A stretch of 64,000 bases of DNA from Uranotaenia lowii. Its lineage: Eukaryota > Arthropoda > Insecta > Diptera > Culicidae. The DNA is taken from the NCBI RefSeq assembly GCF_029784155.1, contig NC_073693.1, positions 228,053,961 to 228,117,960 of the forward strand, written 5' to 3'. How positions within the stretch are numbered: position 1 is the first letter of the stretch; each line of letters begins with the position of its first letter. This document shows, piece by piece, positions 25,424 to 35,273 of the stretch. The notes beneath the pieces were generated by a model. It saw only the letters and a list, made by a program, of their open reading frames with translations, did not search any database and had not been told where the DNA came from. Both the position numbers and the translations under genes were made by a program.

Positions 25424-25996
25424 TGTTCTTACCGAGTTCGTCGACTGGTTTCTGAATTATAAGAATTTGTTCCGATGACCACTGTATGGGACCACAGCGC
25501 GATCTGAATTCCTCGACAAACGTTCCGCATGCAAATTGAACTTTTAACGAGTTCAATCACGGTCAATATTGATAAAGCACTAACGATTTCCTGTTGGTCC
25601 GTGCACAATAGATCGAAATAATCAAACGAACGATACACTTTACACATATGATTTAGAAGTATATCCAACTTATTTCTGCACTTTTAGATCCGATCCAAAT
25701 AAGTAAACGTTTGCTTAAATAACTAACAAATGCACTTTATTAAGCGAAAAAGCATGCTACAAAATTTATTCCGATAATAAACAAAGTTTTTATTGTATAA
25801 CCGAGATCGATGGTAGTTCGGAGGGCACTGACCTGCAGGATTTATTTGAATAGGTTCTTAGGTTGTTGTTTCTTATCTCTAGGTAGTAGCTATGAGCGAG
25901 AGAGTTTGTACCTATCTACTTACTATAAAAAGGGGTGTTCAAATCTACTTTTTTTAGTATAACAGATATGAGATGAGAGAAGATTAATCGCGAACA
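25424..25996 (-). repeat. 3' LTR of the BEL/Pao element
   Basis: 573 bp, read on the minus strand from TGTTCGCGATTAATC to GGTAAGAACA, so it has the usual TG...CA ends. It matches the other LTR except C/A in the CTGC(A/C)GGATT context and one T fewer in a T run. The minus strand carries AATAAA near 25765. A 79-codon frame on the minus strand is present identically in both LTRs and is not considered a gene. Confidence 0.97.
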
Positions 25997-26073
25997 TTAC
26001 CGGCCTCCTTGAACTTGTTTCAATATAGAATTCCTGCTTAACTAACTTCGTACTTCTAACATTATAATTTAAG
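25997..26073 (-). other. Polypurine tract region between gag-pol stop and 3' LTR
   Basis: On the minus strand the sequence just before the LTR is CAAGGAGGCCGGTAA. The purine-rich AAGGAGG is the likely plus-strand primer, although it is short and set back by a few bases. Confidence 0.5.
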
Positions 26074-29000
26074 CTACATTAACATTTTATCATTCGTATC
26101 AACTTCTTCAGACGGTAGGGGACACAGTCGATACACCGATCGTTTGTAAACTCCTGTAGCGGTTTTGATGGTTACCACTCTAACGACATTGTCCTGTCCT
26201 GGGTGCACTGCGATGATCCGGGCCAGGGGCCAGCAAAGTGGCGGAGTGTTGTCCTCTCGTAGCACGACGATGCTCCCGACACGAATAGGGCTCCGACGAC
26301 ACGATGCGCCGGACGTTTGAAGCTCGGTGAGGTACTCGCGACTCCATCGTTGCCAGTAGTGCTGGAACAGCTGTTGACGCTGCTGGTAGTGGGTTAGGCG
26401 GTTTGTGGGAACACTTCGAAAATCTTTGTCTGGCAGGTCGGTCATGGGGCATCCAATTAAAAAATGCGAGGGAGTAAGAGCGTCTACGTCTGACGGGTCA
26501 TCGCTGAGGGGGGATAATGGTCGAGAATTAAGGGCAGAGGTAATTTGCACCAGTAGGGTATGGAAGTCTTCGTGCGACAGTTGGTGCAAGCCGATTGATT
26601 TTTTTAACGACGTTTTTACATTGCGCACTGCGGCCTCCCATAGTCCACCGAAGTTGGGAGCTCTGGGAGGAATGAAACGCCATTCAATGCTCTGCTGCGA
26701 AAGTTCATTGGCGATGGCTTCGTGACTTTGGCGCTGATGGAGGATGTCATAAAGTTTCCTCAGCTCGTGCTTAGCCCCAACGAAGTTTTTGGCGTTATCT
26801 GAATGAATTTCGGCCGGCACACCGTGATATCCAACGAATCTTCTTAGAGCGGAGATAAAGCTGCTGGTGGTGAGGTCTCCAACGAGCTCGAGGTGGAGTG
26901 CCTTCGTGGAGAAGCAGATGAAAACAGCAATAAAACATTTCGGGGGCGACGCTCGTCTGTGTGGTGGTTTCAAATAGAACGGACCGCAATAATCAACACC
27001 GGTAATGTGAAATGGTCTACTAGGGCGGACTCTGGTGGAGGGTAGCTGACCCATTGGCTGCTGGTACGGTTTGGGATTCACACGAAAACAGAAATGGCAT
27101 TTTCGTAGGACTTGTTTTACTGCTCTTTTTCCGTGTATAGGCCAAAATTCCTGACGCAAGGCAGAAAGAGTCAACTTATGACTACCGTGAATCGTCTTCT
27201 GGTGAAAATAGTCAATGGCCATGTTGGTGAATGGATGTGAGGGGGGAATTACAGCTGGATGCTTGACATCGTACTGCTCAAGGGAGTTGCGTAAACGACC
27301 ACCTACGCGAATGACTCCTTCTTGATCCAAAAATGGGTTCAATAACTTTAGCGGCGAGTTGCTGGACACCTGATGATTTTTGCGTAGTTGCTTCATCTCC
27401 TCAGCATAAATCTCCGATTGAGCTAACCTGGTCAACGCAATTTTAGCTTTACGGAATTCTTCTGCCGTCAGCAAAAGGGTGCGCTCTTGCTGGTTACGGT
27501 GTTTGAAGTAGTGGACAAATCTTAAACAAAATGCAACAATTCTGATCGAAGTTGTGAACGATGAACTCAGCAAAAAGAGGCGATGGGGTTCTGGTGCTGT
27601 AGTAACAGAACAAACCGTTTTCCGCATTTCTAGATCCTCGTCACCGATTGTAATTTCTTCCGTTGCCGTTGGCCAAACATCTTCTGCTTCCTGTAACCAT
27701 TTTGGACCCACTCTCCACAATTCGCTTTCGAGAAAATCTCCAACCGGAAGTCCGCGAGAAACCAAATCGGCAGGATTTTCCTTGCCGGCGATGTGATGCC
27801 ATCGATGTCCGTAGGTTCGAGTTTGAATGGATGAAACACGATTCGCCACAAAAGTATTCCAAGTGTTGGGCTGCGCCTTCAACCAGTGAAGCACAACCGT
27901 CGAGTCTGACCAAAAGTGAGCCTCGACACTGTCGAGAGATAGCGCTTTAACAACTCGAGAATAAAGATTCGCAGCTTCCTTAGCAGCACACAGTTCTAGC
28001 CTCGGCAAGGTTAAGCGCTTTAGAGGAGCAACACGTGATTTAGCCGAAAGTATTTCTACGCGTACCGCACCATGTGCGTCGGTAGAACGTACGTAAATAC
28101 ATGCGCCGTATGCGCGTTCTGACGCATCAGAAAAACAGTGGAGTTGAACGTCTGTATATCCGGAAGTAAATGCAAATCTGCTGATTCTTAATTCAGAAAG
28201 TTTGGGTATCTGATCATAATAAATCTTCCATTTTTGGTCGATGGTCTGGGGGACAGGCTCGTCCCATTTCGTCTGCAGTAGAGCCAATTCTTGCATAATA
28301 ATTTTAGCCGAAACAACTACTGGAGCAATAAGACCGAGAGGGTCAAATAGTTTTGCGATTGCCGAAAGAATATGCCTTCTAGTCCACGTAATGTATTCAG
28401 GGGAAATATTATGCAGAAAACGTAAATCATCAGCGTAAGGATCCCAAGTGATTCCTAATGTTTTTACTTCTTCTCCGGGACTGAAATCAAATGTGATCGT
28501 CAGATTGGTTCCTAGTTGGTCTTGGGGTAGATCAGCTAAAACTTCGGGTCGATTGGAACAGATTTTTCTAAGAGAAAATCCACCTTCTTTCATTGCTGCA
28601 ACCAGTTCGTCTCGAAGTAGAATTGCCTCATCAATTGTAGTGGCTCCAGAGATACAATCATCCACGTAAAAATCGCTTACTAGAACTTTCGAGGCTCTCG
28701 TGTAGCGGGATCCTACATCTGCGGCCAGCTGAGTTAGACATCTTGTTGCTAAGAATGACGATGGTGTTAACCCGTAGGTCACGGTTAGTAATTCGTAAAC
28801 GCCGATGGGTTCAGTTTCTGAAAATCTCCAGAAGATTCGTTGCAGCGGAGTATCATCACTGTGAAGAATCACCTGCCTGTACATCTTCTCCACATCCCCT
28901 ACTAGCGCGATTTCATGTTTCCGAAATCGGAGTAAGAGGCTGAGAAGATCCTCCTGAATAATTGGGCCCTTCATCAAGCAATCATTAAGTGAATATCCGC

Positions 29001-31332
29001 TATCCGTGCGCGCAGAGCCATCAAAAACTACACGCACCTTTGTTGTCGTGCTGGATTCCTTGACGACCGGGTGGTGGGGTAAGTAATAAACTTTTTGTTT
29101 ATTATTTCCACTGCTTATGGTCGCCAATTCATCTTCCGGAACCTTGCGCATGTGTTTCAGCTCTAAATACTCCTTCATAAAGTCATGATATTGTCGTTTC
29201 AATTCCAAATCATGTGCCAAACGCCTTTCTAATTTACGGAATCTTTCCAAAGCCGAAATTTCAGACCTTCCAAGCATACGTTCAAAATTCAAGTGTTTGG
29301 GCAATCGTACAATATATCTTCCGGATGGATCTCGAGAATGGTGTTTTACGAAATTTTCTTCGGTATTTATTTCATCCAAAGTCCACACGGGTTTCTCATC
29401 GTTACTTTCCACTATCCAGAATCGTTCGAGCTGACGTTCTAAGCCATCGGAAGCCACAGCCACGTTGCAAGCGACTGGTGTTTCGGATGGAACCATTGCT
29501 TTTCCGGAGACCACCCACCCGAACACCGTATCCACCAAGAAAGGCAACCCAGGACCCAGAGGAACTCGCTTCAACTCATTCTGGTATAAAAAGTCATAAA
29601 AGTTCTCTGCGCCAACCAACAAATCGATTCGATGACTAACGTTAAACTCCGGATCTGCAAGATTGTATCTCTCTGGTATTTTCCAATGTTCAACTGGTAC
29701 CGTACGTGAAGGTAAATTTGTAGTCACCCGCTGCAAAACCAAGAAATCCATGCCAATCGAAAAATCTTTTACCCGAGAACCAATCGTTGCTCTAACCGAA
29801 TGTCGCGCCCTTGTTTCAGCTTGCCCAACTCCACAAATCGGAACATTTTTCGCCCTTCGTTTCAGTTTCAAAATTTGACATAACCTTTCACTAATAATGT
29901 TCGCTTGAGAACCGTTATCCAATAGGGCTCTAACCATGTGCTTGGCTCCGTTGTAATCCTTCACCGTTAGCATAACCGTTGACAAAAATACACAAGAAGA
30001 GCCTGCTTTTACCCCAGCGCTGAATGAACCAACCTGTTCTTCCGCTTCAACTGGATTCTCCACGTTTGTCTGATCATTCTCAAGGGAGTGACTGGAACAA
30101 GGAGCCATTGCACTGTTTACCGTAGACCTTTCCTCGACATTTGCAAAACCAGGGTGAATGAAAGAGTGGTGCTTTTGATTGCAAGTTCTGCACCGAAACT
30201 TTGAATTGCAATTCCGTGCCCAATGTCCACTTTTGAGGCAGCTACTACAGAGCCGTTTGGTGTTAATGAAATCCAGCTTCTCCTTCAACGACATTTTGAT
30301 GAATCTTTCGCATTGCGACATGTAATGCGATTGTCCACAGCAAACGCAATTCAACTGTTGCTTAGCATCTTCCGCACCAACATGGACTCCAACTTGATTC
30401 CGCTTAAAATTCGACCGCTGCTGAACTGAAGAGAAATCAGAAGAGTTGGATGATACTGCTTCTAGCACACGTGTTCTTCTCTCTAGAAAATTAACCAAAT
30501 CTTTAAACGACGGGTTCTCCAACGGGGCAGAATGATCCTCCCATAATTGAAGCGTACTCACATCCAACTTGTTGCACATCCAGAAAACTATCATCGCCCC
30601 CCAGTCGTCGACCTTTTCGCCTAGCTGCTGCAGAATTTTTAACCTCTGCTCAAATTCATCAACCAAACCGTGAATAGCTGAAGCTGTTGGTTTGTCGATT
30701 CGCGGATATTCCATCAACGCCTGTAGATGACGCTTCTTCAGCAACTTCTCGTTCGAGTACCTTTTCGAAATCGTTTCCCATGCAATCAGATAGTTCTCGT
30801 TAGTGACGGTCAGAGATTCAATAAGTTTTGCCGCCTCACCCTTCAACGCCGATTTAAGGTAGTGAAATTTTTGAACCTCACTCAATTCATCCGCCTCATG
30901 AATGAGTGACTCAAAAGTGGCCTTGAATGTCAACCAGTTCCGGTAATCTCCATCAAAACTCGGAATTGAAATCTGTGGCAGTCGCACCCCACTATGCATT
31001 CCCAAAGTCGTGTTATTTCGTGCCAAAGTGTGATCCGCATTCGACACAAGATTTGCCAGAAGCGCCGCCCGAAATTCAAAATATTGATTCTCAAACCTCT
31101 CCGATGTTTCAAAACTATCCCTAGCGAAATCGTTATTTTTGTCCAGGATTTGTATTTCGATTTGAAGGGCCAAAAATTCATTCCACATAGCATCCAATTT
31201 TTCCAATCGAGATTGTATTTGCCCGCCATGATTCAATGGATCGAAATTTACCAGAAAATGCCCCAACCTCGTCAAAGACGCAAACAAATACTCCCTCTTC
31301 CGCAAAAGCTCGTTCAGTTTTTCCCCAGGCAT
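26074..31332 (-). CDS. BEL/Pao gag-pol polyprotein
   Basis: An intact frame of about 1752 residues from the first ATG (31332); an upstream in-frame TAG excludes a longer start. Positions are counted from that Met. DUF1759-type gag about 118-270. Three zinc knuckles: CX2CX3HX4C at 329-341, CX2CX4HX4C at 362-375 and a CX2CX3HX4H at 381-393. Aspartic protease with LLDNGS (Asp 472). Reverse transcriptase about 740-930, active site YVDD 889-892. Pao-type region after it (SAIAKLFDPLGLIAP). RNase H with Asp1069, Glu1113, Asp1143 and Asp1189. Integrase with HHCC zinc site (Cys1412/1415) and catalytic Asp1447, Asp1512 and Glu1566 in a GGLWEAAV context. C-terminal DUF5641-like domain about 1660-1740. 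Gag and pol are in one frame, as is common in BEL elements. No stop, frameshift or missing catalytic residue was seen, so it may be functional. Confidence 0.96.
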   Translation of the reverse strand: MPGEKLNELLRKREYLFASLTRLGHFLVNFDPLNHGGQIQSRLEKLDAMWNEFLALQIEIQILDKNNDFARDSFETSERFENQYFEFRAALLANLVSNADHTLARNNTTLGMHSGVRLPQISIPSFDGDYRNWLTFKATFESLIHEADELSEVQKFHYLKSALKGEAAKLIESLTVTNENYLIAWETISKRYSNEKLLKKRHLQALMEYPRIDKPTASAIHGLVDEFEQRLKILQQLGEKVDDWGAMIVFWMCNKLDVSTLQLWEDHSAPLENPSFKDLVNFLERRTRVLEAVSSNSSDFSSVQQRSNFKRNQVGVHVGAEDAKQQLNCVCCGQSHYMSQCERFIKMSLKEKLDFINTKRLCSSCLKSGHWARNCNSKFRCRTCNQKHHSFIHPGFANVEERSTVNSAMAPCSSHSLENDQTNVENPVEAEEQVGSFSAGVKAGSSCVFLSTVMLTVKDYNGAKHMVRALLDNGSQANIISERLCQILKLKRRAKNVPICGVGQAETRARHSVRATIGSRVKDFSIGMDFLVLQRVTTNLPSRTVPVEHWKIPERYNLADPEFNVSHRIDLLVGAENFYDFLYQNELKRVPLGPGLPFLVDTVFGWVVSGKAMVPSETPVACNVAVASDGLERQLERFWIVESNDEKPVWTLDEINTEENFVKHHSRDPSGRYIVRLPKHLNFERMLGRSEISALERFRKLERRLAHDLELKRQYHDFMKEYLELKHMRKVPEDELATISSGNNKQKVYYLPHHPVVKESSTTTKVRVVFDGSARTDSGYSLNDCLMKGPIIQEDLLSLLLRFRKHEIALVGDVEKMYRQVILHSDDTPLQRIFWRFSETEPIGVYELLTVTYGLTPSSFLATRCLTQLAADVGSRYTRASKVLVSDFYVDDCISGATTIDEAILLRDELVAAMKEGGFSLRKICSNRPEVLADLPQDQLGTNLTITFDFSPGEEVKTLGITWDPYADDLRFLHNISPEYITWTRRHILSAIAKLFDPLGLIAPVVVSAKIIMQELALLQTKWDEPVPQTIDQKWKIYYDQIPKLSELRISRFAFTSGYTDVQLHCFSDASERAYGACIYVRSTDAHGAVRVEILSAKSRVAPLKRLTLPRLELCAAKEAANLYSRVVKALSLDSVEAHFWSDSTVVLHWLKAQPNTWNTFVANRVSSIQTRTYGHRWHHIAGKENPADLVSRGLPVGDFLESELWRVGPKWLQEAEDVWPTATEEITIGDEDLEMRKTVCSVTTAPEPHRLFLLSSSFTTSIRIVAFCLRFVHYFKHRNQQERTLLLTAEEFRKAKIALTRLAQSEIYAEEMKQLRKNHQVSSNSPLKLLNPFLDQEGVIRVGGRLRNSLEQYDVKHPAVIPPSHPFTNMAIDYFHQKTIHGSHKLTLSALRQEFWPIHGKRAVKQVLRKCHFCFRVNPKPYQQPMGQLPSTRVRPSRPFHITGVDYCGPFYLKPPHRRASPPKCFIAVFICFSTKALHLELVGDLTTSSFISALRRFVGYHGVPAEIHSDNAKNFVGAKHELRKLYDILHQRQSHEAIANELSQQSIEWRFIPPRAPNFGGLWEAAVRNVKTSLKKSIGLHQLSHEDFHTLLVQITSALNSRPLSPLSDDPSDVDALTPSHFLIGCPMTDLPDKDFRSVPTNRLTHYQQRQQLFQHYWQRWSREYLTELQTSGASCRRSPIRVGSIVVLREDNTPPLCWPLARIIAVHPGQDNVVRVVTIKTATGVYKRSVYRLCPLPSEEVDTNDKMLM

Positions 31333-33066
31333 GTTCCACAACCACTACCAGCCCAAGCGTATGATGAAACCAGGGATGAGCCGAAAAAGAGATCAAAAGA
31401 GACCAGGAAGTACCTCTCAAGCTGAAAAATTTATTTGGACAGGCACTCACCTGAGGCCTGTTCACAATAGGCCTTGTATTTCAAATAATATGTATACTCC
31501 TTCCGGCCTCCGTAGTAGGACACGACCTGGTTTGTCGACCTTCGATCCAAGCTTCGTACGCAACCGAACCACATGCAACAGCGACTCGACCCACTTACTG
31601 GAGCATGCAGTCTCAGTATCGTTTTCGTTCTTGAGTTGCTCACTCAAATCGTTTGATCATTTGCACCATTGATGCATCCTCCGATAGGCCACCAGTACGC
31701 TCGCCGAATGTCGTTGAACCTTCGTTTGATGTTGCCTACGCACTAAGCCAAACCACGCAATGCGCTTCACCAACGTTGTTATTACCTCAGACAAATGAAA
31801 AGAGCACGAAAAAAAATCTTTTGCAGCACCACCAGATGTTATACTTCGTTGGACAGGCACTCACCTGAGGCCTGTAGGTACAAGGCCTTGTATTTTATTC
31901 CAAAATATCGATTCTAGTGACTCCCAATTCCAGCGTCCACTAATTCGATCAGTAATGTTCGGCTCCGTTCCATAAATTGAGATTCCAGCTTACTGTTTTT
32001 CAAATCCATCCAATGGTAATGCGTTCCGATGACGACTCGAATCACAGTTCGAGCAGATGTGGTACATGCAAGAAATAAAGAAAGAACATCGAGGAGCACC
32101 AATAACACGGGTAAAGCGATTGGAGAGCCACTCACCTGTGGCCTCTTTTTCAAAGGCCTTGTAATATTTTTCAATCGCTGCAACCTCCTTCAATAATTCG
32201 AAGAAATCCGCTTAGTTTGAAATGACATCCCAATAGCAACAAATAAAATCGAAGATGCTTCGACCATATAGATTCAATAATCGGCCTAAGTGCATCAAAC
32301 CATGCAAACCATGCGTCTAGATTCCACCTCCGATGGACACCGCTGCAGCCAGTAATTATTCAATATATGCTCGGCCGCTGCTCAAGAAATTCGAGCAGTT
32401 ATGTTGAGCACCAATAATTGCTTCGGATCGACGATAAGACTCGTAACATGAAAGATAAAAAGACACAAGAAGCACCACAGAGAAAACTGTAACAAATTGG
32501 AAGGCCACTCACCTGTGGCCTGTGCTTTCAAGGCCTTGTGTCTTATTTATTCGCTTCATCCAAGTGTGCCAGCATCACAGATCCGAACTTTCAAACCGCT
32601 GTATCTTCAATCCAATCAGAGCATAAATTTGCAGCGTGCACAAAACTTGCGAGAAAATGCGTCCACAGTCCTCGTTCCTTTGACTCAGCTGCAGCAAGCG
32701 ATCGATCGCTATGTGTTTGGCAGTTGTTCAAGCAATTCGAGCAGTTATGTTGAGCGCAACGAGTTGCTCCAGAACGATGTCGATGTCTCGTAGCATGAAA
32801 GTTAAAAAAAGACACAAGAAGCACCACAGAGAGAATATCAATAGATTGGAAAGCCACTCACCTGTGGCCTGTGCTTTTTAGGCCTTGTAAACTTTCTACG
32901 ATGACTACGATGATAGCTCAAAAATGTTGCCCAACAACTTCCAATCAACCGCCAATCAAACGCTTCGGCGGGATATTACAACTGCCAGCAAAATGAAGAA
33001 TTCTGGCGCCAGATCTGAGCTTGCCTCAATTGTTTGAACAAATAATGGTCCACCAAGCCAGCCGCA
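31333..33066 (-). other. Long 5' leader of the BEL/Pao element with five diverged repeats
   Basis: About 1.7 kb between the primer site and gag. On the minus strand a block reading AAGGCC-(8-12 nt)-AGGCC(A/T)CAG followed by GTGAGTG(C/G)C recurs five times. The plus-strand form ACTCACCTG is at 31445-31453, 31859-31867, 32130-32138, 32507-32515 and 32856-32864. Neighbouring sequence is also related between units, notably the two upstream ones, which share CGAGCAGTTATGTTGAGC and AAGACACAAGAAGCACCACAGAG. Unit spacing is 271-414 bp. Several short minus-strand frames are open, but stops break them differently in each unit, so I do not call a protein. A spliced leader or a tandemly duplicated regulatory unit are both possible. 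Confidence 0.8.
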
Positions 33067-33085
33067 AATCCTGGTCACGGCACCA
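33067..33085 (-). promoter_or_regulatory. Primer-binding site, tRNA-His type
   Basis: On the minus strand, one base after the 5' LTR, the sequence TGGTGCCGTGACCAGGATT is complementary to the 3' end of insect tRNA-His (…AATCCTGGTCACGGCACCA) over 19 nt. The tRNA assignment rests on my knowledge of the tRNA-His acceptor stem (GCCGTGA). Confidence 0.85.
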
Positions 33086-33086
33086 A

Positions 33087-33660
33087 TGTTCTTACCGAGT
33101 TCGTCGACTGGTTTCTGAATTATAAGAATTTGTTCCGATGACCACTGTATGGGACCACAGCGCGATCTGAATTCCTCGACAAACGTTCCGCATGCAAATT
33201 GAACTTTTAACGAGTTCAATCACGGTCAATATTGATAAAGCACTAACGATTTCCTGTTGGTCCGTGCACAATAGATCGAAATAATCAAACGAACGATACA
33301 CTTTACACATATGATTTAGAAGTATATCCAACTTATTTCTGCACTTTTAGATCCGATCCAAATAAGTAAACGTTTGCTTAAATAACTAACAAATGCACTT
33401 TATTAAGCGAAAAAGCATGCTACAAAATTTATTCCGATAATAAACAAAGTTTTTATTGTATAACCGAGATCGATGGTAGTTCGGAGGGCACTGACCTGCC
33501 GGATTTATTTGAATAGGTTCTTAGGTTGTTGTTTCTTATCTCTAGGTAGTAGCTATGAGCGAGAGAGTTTGTACCTATCTACTTACTATAAAAAGGGGTG
33601 TTCAAATCTACTTTTTTTTAGTATAACAGATATGAGATGAGAGAAGATTAATCGCGAACA
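33087..33660 (-). repeat. 5' LTR of the BEL/Pao element
   Basis: 574 bp and essentially identical to 25424-25996 (one substitution, one extra T). As the 5' LTR it should hold the promoter for the minus-strand transcript; no TATA box was assigned with confidence. Confidence 0.97.
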
Positions 33661-33665
33661 GCTAC
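33661..33665. repeat. Target-site duplication of the BEL/Pao element (right copy)
   Basis: GCTAC, identical to 25419-25423. Confidence 0.9.
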
Positions 33666-33769
33666 AATTTTTTTAATTTTCAAGTAAATTGGTTGACTTC
33701 TAGAATGATAACAGTCCAGAAAAGTCCGGAAAAGCGATTTCACGTCCCGGTGGAATGTGTCTGTAGATC

Positions 33770-34420
33770 ACTGAAATCGTATGAAACTCCCACAATATGG
33801 TTATTTGGGTGAAAGGGCTTAACAAAAAGAATTCGTATTTTGCTTACCGACACCATCTTGAAATCCAAAATTTCGAACATTTACAGAATTTTAAAGATCA
33901 GCGAAAGTCACTAACTTGAGTGGCGTAAGGTAGCGACTTCTTTTCGTTTAGCCGTTTAACCTTATTTCCATATTGTGGGGGTTCAACGGAACTTTGAGCC
34001 ATTTACAGAATTTTAAAGTTCAGCGGAAGCCGGCATGTTGGTTTTCAAAATAGCGTCAGATAATGAGATTCGATTTTTTTGTAGTTTAGTCTTCGCACCC
34101 AATACTAAAATTGTAGGAATTCCATGCGAACCTAAGCGAAAATTGCCATCTTGGATTTCAAAGTGGCGTCAGAAAGTGAAAATCATCTTCTTCTAGTTTA
34201 TCCGTTTCATCCAATATCATAGGTATTGCGCGACTTTCATGCGATTTTCAGTGATTAACAACATTTTATTGTACGGTGGAAGCCGCCATCTTGGATTTCA
34301 AGTTGGCGGTAGATATCCAAATCCAACTTTTTTCAGTTTAGCCCTTTCAACCAGTACCCATATTTAAGGGGTTTCAATCAATTTTAAGTCATTACAAGCA
34401 TTTTAAAGCGACAAAGGTGA
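33770..34420. repeat. Degenerate satellite, ~115-140 bp units with GCCATCTTGGATTTCAA core
   Basis: Units starting at about 33900, 34020, 34135 and 34275 share AGCG(G)AAGCC-GCCATCTTGGATTTCAA-GTGGCG, then a CAGTTTAGCCCTTTCAACC-like block, a CCATATT-(A/T)GGGG block, and ATTTACAGAATTTTAAAG. The first ~100 bp (33770-33870) carry the CCCACAATATGG and GGGCTTAACAAAAAG blocks in inverted orientation, so the array starts with an inversion. The core resembles the YY1/Pho consensus (GCCATCTTGG). Confidence 0.7.
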
Positions 34421-34769
34421 AACAGCCTGTGGCTTAAAAGCTCTCAAATAAAGGCAAAAAAACAAGTAACATAATGACGCCATGTTGATGGATTCACAAT
34501 GTCAAGTATTTGAAAATATTTTTCGGGCCTATTTTCAATCTTTTTCATTTTTTTTGCGAAGTCATTACAATATATTCTACAATTATATTTATTATTTTGT
34601 TATTAACTTTTTCACCGATTACTATAAACATTCTATTAAAATTTCTGATTCTTAAGATTGAACGAGGCACATTTATTTTGGGATACATGTTTTAAAAAAG
34701 CTTTATAAAAGTTGTCGAAAATATTTAAGCATATTGATTTTATCGAAGATTAAAAAAACTTACGATGAC
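34421..34769. other. AT-rich sequence, nothing recognised
   Basis: A short chance ORF of hydrophobic composition near 34510-34695 is not supported by any family. Confidence 0.5.
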
Positions 34770-34905
34770 AGGGCCAATTAGCCATATTTTAGCTGTATTA
34801 AAGTTCTGGTGATGTATAGAATGCGCTTTAGCTTATTATGTACATTGCTGCTGTAGCTCTAACGATGTTTTACTGACCATAATAAAGCTAAGATTGTTAC
34901 TTGGG
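34770..34905. mobile_element. Partial MITE with CCCAAGTAAC end
   Basis: It ends TTGTTACTTGGG, whose reverse complement CCCAAGTAACAATCTTAGC resembles the ends of the MITE at 4714-6636. It has a similar style of subterminal repetition, here TTAGCT/AGCTAA words instead of AGCATTA. The opposite end is not visible, so it is a truncated or diverged relative. Confidence 0.5.
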
Positions 34906-34957
34906 AAAGCAGCTTTTTATCGTTTTAACCACTGTTTCTAGCGAAGCTAAAAAAAAC

Positions 34958-35273
34958 CTTGGCGTTTCACAAGCTTTCATCAATAAGCTATCTTCTTACC
35001 CCCAGAACAGATAAGTGTCGGTTAAACTAAAATCTTATGAATAAACTCAATTCCGCGGTTCATCTGACATGCCTCAAGGCAGTAATCTAAGCTCGTTACT
35101 TTTTTTGATTTTTTTTAAATCATATACTGCTCAATGTGCTCAATCTTCCGAATGAATGCCAACTTTGCTAAGCAAATGGCCTAAAGCTTCTACAAATAAA
35201 ATCACAAAGTTACTGCACGATACTACAATCCATCCTTGATAAGCGTGTTTAAATAAGGGGTTAATTTCATTCT
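34958..35273 (+). pseudogene. LINE reverse transcriptase relic, 5' block (interrupted by a MITE)
   Basis: In frame from 34958 the text reads as a worn CR1/Jockey-type RT: a YPQNR segment, a TAA, VSVKLKSYE, a TAA, then SSDMPQGSNLSSLLFLIFF in place of SGVPQGSNLGPLLF. After a +1 shift it continues LNVLNLPNECQLC, a stop, and ANGLKLLQIKSQS where YADDLKLYLQIKS is expected. The catalytic YADD is lost. Sequence similarity ends at about 35245, and the TA-flanked MITE begins at 35274. The relic resumes after the MITE at 36194. Confidence 0.75.

Larger units (their letters stand above)
25424..33660 (-). mobile_element. Complete BEL/Pao LTR retrotransposon (8,237 bp)
   Basis: The element has LTRs at both ends, a 5-bp GCTAC duplication, a tRNA-type primer site next to the 5' LTR, a long leader with repeats, and one intact gag-pol ORF. 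All are arranged on the minus strand, so the 5' LTR is at 33087-33660. The two LTRs differ by one substitution and one T-run length change, which implies recent integration. No env-like ORF is present. BEL/Pao elements are classified by virologists as Belpaoviridae; this is an endogenous genomic copy. It sits in AT-rich repeat sequence next to the motif cluster at 24.5-25.3 kb. Confidence 0.96.

Noticed and set aside
25429..25668. 79-codon minus-strand frame, identical at 33092-33331
   Set aside because: It lies inside both LTRs and is identical only because the LTRs are; no protein features.
27641..27913. Short frames on other strands across 26-31 kb
   Set aside because: They are shadows of the intact BEL gag-pol frame.
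31178..32193. Minus-strand frames of 60-95 codons in the BEL leader, considered as an accessory gene
   Set aside because: Stops fall at different places in each repeat unit, and no frame is kept across the units.
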